Positions 1-7,089 of a stretch of DNA of 64,000 nucleotides are shown here, piece by piece. The DNA is from Mycolicibacterium aromaticivorans JS19b1 = JCM 16368. Lineage in GTDB: Bacteria > Actinomycetota > Actinomycetes > Mycobacteriales > Mycobacteriaceae. A model generated the notes under the pieces. That model was not told where the DNA came from. It ran no database searches and was given only the letters and a program-made list of their open reading frames with translations. Each line of letters opens with the position of its first letter. The stretch's first letter is position 1. The translations under genes were made by a program, and so were the position numbers. The DNA lies in the NCBI RefSeq assembly GCF_000559085.1, contig NZ_JALN02000001.1, positions 5,084,001 through 5,148,000 of the forward strand, written 5' to 3'.

Positions 1-1479
1 GCTCCCACCGACAAGGTGCTGAAGCTGTCATTCCTGCAGGATCCGGGCCAGCCGCCGGACCCCGACATCTACTACGCCGGCCAGGGCCTGCTGCTGACCA
101 CCAACACCTATGAGGGTCTGCTGCAGTACAAGGGCGGCACCGACAAGGCGGAGCTCCAACCGCTGCTGGCCACCGAGTGGACGGCGTCCCCGGACAACAA
201 GGTGTTCAACTTCAAACTGCGCCAGGGGGTGAAGTTCCACGACGGCACCCCGTTCACCTCGGCCGCTGTCAAGGCATCCTTCGATCGGCGGGCGGCCGTC
301 AACCAGGGACCTGCGTACATGGTCGCCGACGTCGATTCGGTCACCACCCAAGGCGATTACGACGTCACCGTCACGCTCAAGGCGCCGAACTCGGCATTCC
401 TGGACTACCTGGCCTGCCCATACGGTCCGCGGATGATGAGTCCTGACGGCCTGCAGAAGAATGCCGGCACCGACCACGCGCAGGGTTATCTGACCACCCA
501 CGACCTGGGCACCGGCCCCTACACGCTGACCGACGCCCAGGTCGGCTCCAAGTACCAGCTGACCGCTTTCGGCGACTACTGGGGCACCAAGCCGTACTTC
601 GAGAAGGTCGAACTGCCGGTGATCACCGACGTCTCGGCACAGCAGCTGCAGTTCAACAACGGCCAGCTCGCCGCGATCCTGCACGACCTGCCGTCCTCGG
701 CGGTGCAGTCCTACCTGGACAACAAGTCGTTCACGAATTACTCACTGCCGACCATGATGTCGAACTTCGTCTACATCAATCCCAAGAAGGGGATGATGAC
801 CGACGCGAAGAATCGGAACGCCGTCATGCAGGCCATCGACGTCGACGAATTGGTCAAGCAGACCTACTTCGGCCGCGGCAAGAAGGCTGACCAGATCTAC
901 CCGGCGAACATGATGGCCGCTGACTACGGCAAGCAATCGGTCACCCATGATCCGTCCGTGCTGACCGCGCTGGCGGCGGGCCTGCCTGCCGACCAGAAGT
1001 CGGTCACCATCGGCTACGACTCCTCGAACCCCGATAACCAGTTGATCAGCAACCTGATTCAGACCCAACTGGCGGCGGCCGGACTCAACGCCAAGGTGCA
1101 GGCCTACCCGACGTCGGAGATCTACGGGTGGGTCGGCGGTGACGGTCAGGCGGCACCGGAGATCATGACCTACCTCGGCTGGCCGGACGCGCCGTCGCCC
1201 TACACCTGGGGGCATATCTCCTGGGATGCCGACGGCGGCCTGAACTTCTTCGGCTGCTCGGCCCCGCCGATCACCGACGCGCTGGCCAAGGGTCTGCCCA
1301 CCGGTGACCTCGCGGATTTCTCCACCGCCGGTGAGGAAGCGGTGAAGACCGGTTGCTGGCTGAACATCGCCAATGTCAACGACTTCATGGTGGCCCAGCC
1401 GTGGCTCAAGGGGGTCGAGCAAGCGCACGTGGTGACCGATCCGAACACGCTGCGGTTGGCCGCGCTGTCGGTGGGCTGA
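1..1479 (+). CDS. ABC transporter substrate-binding protein, family 5 (5'-truncated by window)
   Basis: The frame is open from the first base, so the N-terminus and any signal peptide or lipobox lie outside the window; 492 residues are visible. The block at bases 166-290 (a 'GVKFHDGTPF' core followed by 'AAVKASFDR') is the typical SBP_bac_5 signature of dipeptide, oligopeptide and nickel-type binding proteins. Such proteins sit outside the membrane and hand ligand to an ABC importer. No permease or ATPase follows; the next gene starts 5 bp downstream and begins a purine-degradation operon. Import of a ureide or purine-related compound is therefore a reasonable guess from context, but the family cannot be read for substrate, and the rest of the transporter may lie upstream. 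Confidence 0.85.
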   Translation, partial: APTDKVLKLSFLQDPGQPPDPDIYYAGQGLLLTTNTYEGLLQYKGGTDKAELQPLLATEWTASPDNKVFNFKLRQGVKFHDGTPFTSAAVKASFDRRAAVNQGPAYMVADVDSVTTQGDYDVTVTLKAPNSAFLDYLACPYGPRMMSPDGLQKNAGTDHAQGYLTTHDLGTGPYTLTDAQVGSKYQLTAFGDYWGTKPYFEKVELPVITDVSAQQLQFNNGQLAAILHDLPSSAVQSYLDNKSFTNYSLPTMMSNFVYINPKKGMMTDAKNRNAVMQAIDVDELVKQTYFGRGKKADQIYPANMMAADYGKQSVTHDPSVLTALAAGLPADQKSVTIGYDSSNPDNQLISNLIQTQLAAAGLNAKVQAYPTSEIYGWVGGDGQAAPEIMTYLGWPDAPSPYTWGHISWDADGGLNFFGCSAPPITDALAKGLPTGDLADFSTAGEEAVKTGCWLNIANVNDFMVAQPWLKGVEQAHVVTDPNTLRLAALSVG

Positions 1480-1484
1480 GCCGA

Positions 1485-2318
1485 ATGGTCCTGGGAGACG
1501 GGAAAGTTCGGAGGATTGTCCTGCTGACCCTCGGGTGGGAGGAGCTGCCCAAGTCGGTTTCGGTCTACGGGGCGCCAGCGGAGCTGCGGATGCGTGAGCC
1601 GGTGCCCGGGGTGCTGCTGCAGACCGACGGCGGCTGGGTGTTGCTCGACACCGGGTTCAACACCGCACTGATCCGCGATCCGGCGTTGTACCGGCGGTTC
1701 TTCCCGACCGTCGAGTACATCCCGGTACTCCCAGGACCCGGCGAGCCGATCGAGGAGTCGTTGCACGACATCGGGATCGACGTCGACGACATCCACCTCG
1801 TGGCGCTGTCGCATCTGCACCACGACCACGCGGGCGGCGTGAAGCTGTTCGCCGGCAAGGTCCCGGTGCACGCGCAGCGCCGCGAGCTGGAGTACGGACT
1901 GTCGAACCATCCAGAGCCCGAACACAACGCGATCAACCGCATCGACTTCGACGATCCCCGCATCGACTGGGTACTCGCCGACGGCGAAGCCGAGATCGCG
2001 CCCGGTATCACCGCGGTGCCCACCTACGGGCACACGCCGGGGCATCAGAGCTTCGTCGTCGATCTCGACGAGTTGGTGGGAGGGGGCGGGTTCGTGTTCG
2101 CGTTCGACGCCGCCGACCTCACCGAGAACATCGAACACGAGTTGCCGATCGGCGGGTTCATCGACGTCGACCCGGCTGACACCGTCGAGCCGATCCGCAG
2201 GCTGAAGAGGTTGGCCACCGACAAGGGGTACGAGCTGGTGCCCGGCCACGACCCCCATGTCTGGCCGGAGCTGACCCAACGCTTCGCGGAGCGGTTCGGC
2301 CCGGTGCCGCCACTGTGA
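1485..2318 (+). CDS. metallo-beta-lactamase-fold hydrolase (AHL-lactonase-like)
   Basis: This is a 277-residue MBL-fold protein. The metal motif HxHxDH is intact (H110, H112, D114, H115), followed by a 'TPGH' histidine near residue 185, a metal-bridging Asp in 'FDAAD' and a late 'GHDPH' histidine. The layout matches the N-acyl-homoserine-lactonase-like group (AiiA/AttM), which opens lactone or other cyclic ester/amide rings. I chose the ATG at 1485; a longer reading would run into the preceding gene. The stop overlaps the next start by 4 nt (GTGA), so it is co-translated with allantoinase. In this operon a ring-opening or amide-hydrolysing step on a purine-derived intermediate is more likely than quorum quenching, but that is inference. 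Confidence 0.8.
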   Translation: MVLGDGKVRRIVLLTLGWEELPKSVSVYGAPAELRMREPVPGVLLQTDGGWVLLDTGFNTALIRDPALYRRFFPTVEYIPVLPGPGEPIEESLHDIGIDVDDIHLVALSHLHHDHAGGVKLFAGKVPVHAQRRELEYGLSNHPEPEHNAINRIDFDDPRIDWVLADGEAEIAPGITAVPTYGHTPGHQSFVVDLDELVGGGGFVFAFDAADLTENIEHELPIGGFIDVDPADTVEPIRRLKRLATDKGYELVPGHDPHVWPELTQRFAERFGPVPPL

Positions 2319-3661
2319 CCGCGCCCGCCGTCGAGCACGTCATTCGCGCGCCGCGCGCGGTGATCGACGGCGAGGTCCGGCCCGCCGCGATCGGGTTGGC
2401 GGGCGGCATGATCCGCGTCGTCGCCGAGCTCGACAGTCACCTGGGCGGCGCCGCCGAGACGGTGCTCGGCACCGACGTGGTGGTGCTGCCCGGTCTGGTG
2501 GACACTCATGTGCACATCGACGACCCGGGGACCGACTGGGAGGGCTTCGACTCCGCGACGGCGGCGGCGTTGGCCGGTGGCATCTCCACGGTCGTGGACA
2601 TGCCGCTGGACTGTGACCCGGTGACGACCACGGTGGCGGCGTTGGAGGTCAAACGTTCCGCGGCGCACGGCGTATGCCACGTCGACACCGGTTTCTGGGG
2701 CGGCATCGTGCCGGACAACCTCGAGTCGTTCGGTGAGCTGGCCGGCGCGGGAGTGCTCGGCTTCAAATGCTTTCTGTCCGAATCGGGCAACGCCGACTTT
2801 CCGCCCCTGGACCCCGATCAGCTGCGGGCCGCGATGGCCGTTGTGGCCGAACTGGATTCGGTACTGCTGGTGCATGCCGAAAGCGAGCGGGTGCTGTCCG
2901 ATTACCCTGCCCCGGCGGGACGCTCCTATGGCGATTTCCTGCGGTCGCGGCCCGACGCGGCCGAGCGGGACGCGGTGCGCATCGTGCTCGACGCCGTCGC
3001 CGACACCGGTGCCCGAGCCCACATCGTGCACGTCTCGAGCGCCGAGGTGTTACCGATGATCGCCGAGGCCAAAGCGGCGGGGCTGCTCGTCACTGCCGAA
3101 ACATGCCCGCACTACCTGACTTTTGCCGCGGAGGCCATTCCTGATGGTGCGACGGTGTTCGCGGCCTGTCCACCCATCCGGGGTGGGGACAATCGCGACC
3201 TGCTGTGGGCTGCGCTGGCCGACGGAACCCTGGACATGGTGGTCTCCGACCATTCGCCGTGCGCCCCGCGCCACAAGGACCTCGCCGGCGGAGACTTCGG
3301 CCGTGCCTTCGGCGGGATCAGCTCGTTGCAGATCGCACTGCCAGCGTTGTGGACCCAGGCTCGCCGGCTCGGATTCGAGATTCGCGATGTGTGCCGGTGG
3401 ATGGCGCAGGCGCCCGCCGAACTGGCCGGGCTGACCGACCGGGGAGTGATCGCCGAAGGTAAGCGCGCCGACTTCTGCGTGTTCGACCCCGACGCCGCGT
3501 GGGTGGTCCGGGGTGCCGAGCTGCGGCACCGTCATCCGGTGACCCCGTACGAGGGCCATTCGCTGACCGGTGCGGTCCGGCACATGTGGCGGGCCGGACG
3601 GGTGGCCGGCCCGGACAGCCGCGGCGACCTGCTGGTCGCCGGACTGCGGGAGTCGGCATGA
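2315..3661 (+). CDS. allB: allantoinase (dihydroorotase-family amidohydrolase)
   Basis: Allantoinase opens the hydantoin ring of allantoin to give allantoate. The 448-residue protein has the amidohydrolase metal motif HxH (H65, H67 in 'DTHVHID'), a lysine at the position that is carbamylated in this family (K151 in 'GFKCFLSE'), the 'HAESE' histidine, the 'AETCPHYL' motif and a 'SDHSPC' metal aspartate. These motifs fit AllB better than hydantoinase. It starts with GTG inside the stop of the previous gene and its stop overlaps the next ATG by 4 nt. The downstream allantoicase, which acts on the product, strongly supports the assignment. Confidence 0.92.
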   Translation: MTAPAVEHVIRAPRAVIDGEVRPAAIGLAGGMIRVVAELDSHLGGAAETVLGTDVVVLPGLVDTHVHIDDPGTDWEGFDSATAAALAGGISTVVDMPLDCDPVTTTVAALEVKRSAAHGVCHVDTGFWGGIVPDNLESFGELAGAGVLGFKCFLSESGNADFPPLDPDQLRAAMAVVAELDSVLLVHAESERVLSDYPAPAGRSYGDFLRSRPDAAERDAVRIVLDAVADTGARAHIVHVSSAEVLPMIAEAKAAGLLVTAETCPHYLTFAAEAIPDGATVFAACPPIRGGDNRDLLWAALADGTLDMVVSDHSPCAPRHKDLAGGDFGRAFGGISSLQIALPALWTQARRLGFEIRDVCRWMAQAPAELAGLTDRGVIAEGKRADFCVFDPDAAWVVRGAELRHRHPVTPYEGHSLTGAVRHMWRAGRVAGPDSRGDLLVAGLRESA

Positions 3662-4404
3662 AGATTCTGGTGCTCAACCCCAACACCTCGGAGACGATGA
3701 CGGCGGAGATCGATGCCGCGGCCCGGGCGGCGGCCGCACCCGAGACCGAAATCCTGACCGTACAGCCCGTTTTCGGGTCAGTCGCGATCGACTCCGCCGC
3801 GGAGAGTTACCTCTCCGCCGTCGGGGTGATGGACGTCGTCGCCACCCTGCTCGCCGCCGGAACGTTCGACGCCGATGCCGTGGTGCTGGCCGGCTTCGGT
3901 GAACACGGCAAAGATGCGCTGCAGGAGATGCTCGACGTCCCCGTACTCGATATAGCCGAGTCGGCCGCCCACGTCGCGCATCTGATCGGCAGGCGGTTCT
4001 CGGTGGTCACCACCCTGGCCCGCTCCATCGCCCCGATCGAGGACCGTCTGCTGTTGGCCGGGTTGGCGGCGCACTGTGCGTCGGTACGGGCGTGCGGCCT
4101 CGGGACAGCCGAGGTCGACGCCGACCCCGCCGGCGCGGTCGCCGCGATCGTTGCCGAAGCCGAACGCGCCGTGACGCTGGACGGCGCCGACGTGATCTGC
4201 CTGGGCTGCGCGGGAATGGCCGGTGTGACCGCCGCGATCACGGAGAAACTGGGAGTCCCCGCCGTCGACGGTGTTGCCGCCGCGGTGGGTCTGGCGCAGA
4301 TGCTGGTCGGCCTGAACCTGTCCACCAGCAAGGCTGGCGTACATGCCGCCGGACCGGACAACGCACGCACGCATTGGCCACTATCGCAGGGGTTACCCAC
4401 ATGA
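3658..4404 (+). CDS. Asp/Glu/hydantoin racemase family protein (allantoin racemase-like)
   Basis: The 248 residues start with 'MKILVLNPNTSETM', typical of hydantoin/allantoin racemases. In an allantoin operon it would be expected to interconvert allantoin enantiomers so that stereospecific allantoinase can use both. These enzymes use two cysteines. The second is present (C184 in 'CLGCAGM'), but the first is replaced by glycine (G79 in 'LAGFGEHG'); the numbering coincides with the catalytic Cys79/Cys184 reported for Klebsiella allantoin racemase. It may thus be a one-base variant, a different isomerase or decarboxylase, or inactive. Both ends overlap their neighbours by 4 nt. The start is fixed by the ATGA overlap at 3658. 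Confidence 0.8.
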   Translation: MKILVLNPNTSETMTAEIDAAARAAAAPETEILTVQPVFGSVAIDSAAESYLSAVGVMDVVATLLAAGTFDADAVVLAGFGEHGKDALQEMLDVPVLDIAESAAHVAHLIGRRFSVVTTLARSIAPIEDRLLLAGLAAHCASVRACGLGTAEVDADPAGAVAAIVAEAERAVTLDGADVICLGCAGMAGVTAAITEKLGVPAVDGVAAAVGLAQMLVGLNLSTSKAGVHAAGPDNARTHWPLSQGLPT

Positions 4405-5411
4405 CCGGACTGGACCTGGCCTGCCGTACGGTCGGTGGCAGCGTCGTGGCGGCCAGCGACGAGTCGTTCGGCGTCAAAGAGCGGCTGATCGACGCGGCCG
4501 AACCAGACTTCGTTCCAGGCACGTTCGACCTGCGCGGTGAAGTCGTCGACGGCTGGGAGACCCGCAGGCACGCGCCCGCGCCGGACTGGGCGATCATCCG
4601 CCTCGGAGTGCCGGGCCGGCTGCGCATCGTCGACGTCGACACCCGATTCTTCACCGGCAACCATCCGACCGGCGCCACGCTGTACGCGGCGACGCCGGCG
4701 GCCGGCACCGACCCATGCGATGCGCGGGTGGACTGGCGGTTGCTGTCGCCGCCGATGGCTCTGAAAGCCGACGCACACAACCCCATTGCCGTTGACGACC
4801 CGCGCCGCTACACCCACCTCAAATTGGTGATCGCCTCCGACGGCGGGGTGGCCAGGCTGCGGGCCTACGGCGATCCCGTTCCCGATCCGGCGCTGTGGTC
4901 GGGGGTGACCGTCGAGGTGTCCGGCGCCGAGAACGGAGGGTGCGTCGAGCACTGCAGCGACACGTTCTACTCCGATGCGCGGGCACTCATCGCCGCGGAC
5001 CGGCCGCAGAACATGGGATCAGGCTGGGAAGCCCGGCGCCGGCGTGACATCGGGCCCGACACCCACGATGCGGTGACGATCTCCTTTCTGGCGCCCAGCG
5101 ATCTGGACCGCATCGAAATCGACACCTCCTACTTCGTGTTCAACGCATCCCGCGAAGTGTCCGTGCTCGGTACCCGTGACCGGCCCGATGCCCGACGACC
5201 GTGGTGGGCTTTGCCGTTCGACGAGGTGGTGCTGCCCCGCACGCGCGTGGTCGCCGACGCGCGACAGGTCTTCGTGGTCGATGCCGCGGCGATCACCGCC
5301 ATTCGAGTACAGGCCTATCCCGACGGTGGTATTGCCCGGGTCCGGGCATTGGGCAGGCCCACCGCATCGGGATTCGCGGAGCTGCAGTCGAGATGGGAGG
5401 CGTCGCTGTGA
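4401..5411 (+). CDS. alc: allantoicase
   Basis: Allantoicase (allantoate amidinohydrolase) splits allantoate into ureidoglycolate and urea. The 336-residue length is normal for the family, and the two repeated jelly-roll modules are visible: the first has 'DGWETRRH', 'IIRLGVPG' and 'VDVDTRFFTGN'; the second, from about residue 190, has 'MGSGWEARRRR' and 'IEIDTSYFVFNA'. It overlaps both neighbours by 4 nt. The urea it releases can be used by the urease encoded at 54.6-59 kb. No ureidoglycolate lyase of a familiar type follows, so one of the unassigned genes in this operon may take the next step. Confidence 0.95.
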   Translation: MTGLDLACRTVGGSVVAASDESFGVKERLIDAAEPDFVPGTFDLRGEVVDGWETRRHAPAPDWAIIRLGVPGRLRIVDVDTRFFTGNHPTGATLYAATPAAGTDPCDARVDWRLLSPPMALKADAHNPIAVDDPRRYTHLKLVIASDGGVARLRAYGDPVPDPALWSGVTVEVSGAENGGCVEHCSDTFYSDARALIAADRPQNMGSGWEARRRRDIGPDTHDAVTISFLAPSDLDRIEIDTSYFVFNASREVSVLGTRDRPDARRPWWALPFDEVVLPRTRVVADARQVFVVDAAAITAIRVQAYPDGGIARVRALGRPTASGFAELQSRWEASL

Positions 5412-5992
5412 CCCTCGCGACCCCGATGATCGCCGACTGCACCGGGCTGTGGCGACGGACGCTGCTGGTCGAGGCCGACGGCTCCCGCGACACCGGAACG
5501 AATGTGCAATGGCTGCAAGGCATCTCCATGTTCGTCGACCTGCGCGGACCGGGGGAGGGTTTCGCAGGCCTGCTCAGCCGGCGCGACGATGTCTTCGAAT
5601 GGGCCCGCCTGGTCGACCTGCAGCCACCCGGCCTACCCGATGCGGGGAGGATGAGCTGGGTCGGTGACACCCTCGTGGAGACCGGCGTACACGCCGACTA
5701 CACCGAGCACTGGCAGCGCCAAGCCGGCCCGACACAAGCCTGTTGGGGACTCGTGCTGTCAAGGCCGGGAACGACCGGTGTGCTGGTGCGGGTGGGGAAG
5801 CGGTTCGGCTGGGCCAACCTGCAGGAGATCTCGCTCGGGTCCGTCAGCGGAACTGATTGGCGGATCGACGAATCCAGCGATTCGCACCGAGTCGGGACGC
5901 AGCTGCGCCTCCGGATCGATACCGGACAGGTACGAGTCGACGACGACATCGACTGGGACATCAAAGAAAGCGAAGGAAGCGTGACACTGTGA
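5408..5992 (+). CDS. conserved protein of unknown function in the allantoin operon
   Basis: This 194-residue cytoplasmic protein starts with GTG in a GTGA overlap with allantoicase and ends in a 4-nt overlap with the dioxygenase. I do not recognise a named enzyme family. Visible features are an N-terminal 'GLWRRTLL' segment, 'NVQWLQG' followed by 'DLRGP' near residues 40-52, 'FEWARLVDLQPPG', 'MSWVGDTLVETG', and a C-terminal run of short strands rich in Asp and Arg. The alternation of hydrophobic and polar residues and the many Trp and Gly residues suggest a mostly beta fold, possibly a small ligand-binding barrel. There is no signal peptide, membrane segment or clear metal motif. Placement argues for a role with the ureide product or the dioxygenase. 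Confidence 0.75.
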   Translation: MTLATPMIADCTGLWRRTLLVEADGSRDTGTNVQWLQGISMFVDLRGPGEGFAGLLSRRDDVFEWARLVDLQPPGLPDAGRMSWVGDTLVETGVHADYTEHWQRQAGPTQACWGLVLSRPGTTGVLVRVGKRFGWANLQEISLGSVSGTDWRIDESSDSHRVGTQLRLRIDTGQVRVDDDIDWDIKESEGSVTL

Positions 5993-7026
5993 GTGGGGCG
6001 ACATCATTCCAATCGGTACCCGTCATCGACATCAGTGGGTTGCGGTCGGCCGACCCCGCCGACCGTGACCTCGTCGCGGCCGAACTCGGCGCAGCGGCAC
6101 GCGACGTCGGCTTCTTCTACATCTCGGGGACGCCGGTCAGCGACGATCTTTTCGATCGGCTACTGCAGGCCACCAAACAGTTCTTCGCCCTGCCGCTGAC
6201 GGAGAAGATGAAGTCCTACATCGGGCTGTCGAACTGTCATCGCGGTTATGTGCCGGTGGGCGAGGAGGGGTTCTACGGCGACAAACCTGATGTCAAAGAA
6301 GCATTCGACACCGCACTGGACCTGCCCGCCGACGACCCCGACCACCTGGCGGCAAACCCGATGCTCGGGCCCAACGTGTGGCCCGACCTTCCCGGCTTCG
6401 CCGACACGGTCACCGAGTACTACCAGGCCGTGCTGGGCGTCGGGCAGGATCTGTTGGCCGCCTTCGCCGTCGCGCTCAAAGAGGACCCGGACACCTTCAC
6501 CCGGCACGCCACCAAGACGCCAAGCCAGTTGCGGCTGATCTACTATCCGCACAACCCGGATGCCGAAGACGCCCAGGGCATCGGCGCGCACACCGACTAC
6601 GAGTGCTTCACACTGCTCAAGCCCACGGCGCCCGGGCTCGAAGTCCTCAACGGCGCCGGGGAATGGATCGACGTGCCACCGATTCCCGGGACGTTCGTGG
6701 TGAACATCGGCGACATGCTCGAACTGTGGACCAACGGCACCTTCGTGGCCACGTCGCATCGGGTGCGCAAGGTCAAGCAGGAGCGGTACTCGTTCCCGCT
6801 GTTCTTCAACGTCGACTACCACACCGTGGTCCAGCCGCTGCCGCAGTTCGTCACTTCCGACGACGAGTCGCGACCGGCGTTGGTGGCCGGCGAGCACCTG
6901 TTCGCCCAGACCGCGCAGACCTTCGCCTACCTGCGCTCCCGGCTCGACAGCGGCGATCTGGTGCTGCCGGACGGCTCGCTAACGACCGGTACCTTCGGCC
7001 AGCAGGCGCTGCAGTCCCGCAACTGA
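5989..7026 (+). CDS. 2-oxoglutarate/Fe(II)-dependent dioxygenase, isopenicillin N synthase family
   Basis: The 345-residue protein has the DIOX_N-like N-terminus ('VPVIDISGL', 'ARDVGFFYISG') and a C-terminal jelly-roll with the full iron facial triad H201-x-D203 and H257, plus the R266-Y-S268 motif that binds the 2-oxoglutarate carboxylate. It should therefore hydroxylate or desaturate a small molecule using O2 and 2-oxoglutarate. The family includes plant oxygenases, isopenicillin N synthase and fungal thymine 7-hydroxylase. The GTG start overlaps the previous stop by 4 nt. As the last gene of an allantoin operon, a substrate among purine or pyrimidine breakdown products is plausible, but none can be read from sequence. 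Confidence 0.88.
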   Translation: MSGATSFQSVPVIDISGLRSADPADRDLVAAELGAAARDVGFFYISGTPVSDDLFDRLLQATKQFFALPLTEKMKSYIGLSNCHRGYVPVGEEGFYGDKPDVKEAFDTALDLPADDPDHLAANPMLGPNVWPDLPGFADTVTEYYQAVLGVGQDLLAAFAVALKEDPDTFTRHATKTPSQLRLIYYPHNPDAEDAQGIGAHTDYECFTLLKPTAPGLEVLNGAGEWIDVPPIPGTFVVNIGDMLELWTNGTFVATSHRVRKVKQERYSFPLFFNVDYHTVVQPLPQFVTSDDESRPALVAGEHLFAQTAQTFAYLRSRLDSGDLVLPDGSLTTGTFGQQALQSRN

Positions 7027-7074
7027 CGTCCCGTCGCTGACGGATGCGTTAACATCCGCTCGGTCAGCGGGACG
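7027..7074 (+). terminator. long stem-loop closing the purine-degradation operon
   Basis: Directly after the dioxygenase stop codon, 7027-7040 pairs with 7063-7074 (outer arm with a 2-nt bulge). An inner stem CGGATG (7041-7046) pairs with CATCCG (7053-7058) around the loop CGTTAA. No T-tract follows, as is usual for mycobacterial terminators. It lies 16 bp before the next gene's GTG, so it separates the operon from the cyclase gene. Confidence 0.6.
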
Positions 7075-7089
7075 AGCGGGGGTCGACAA

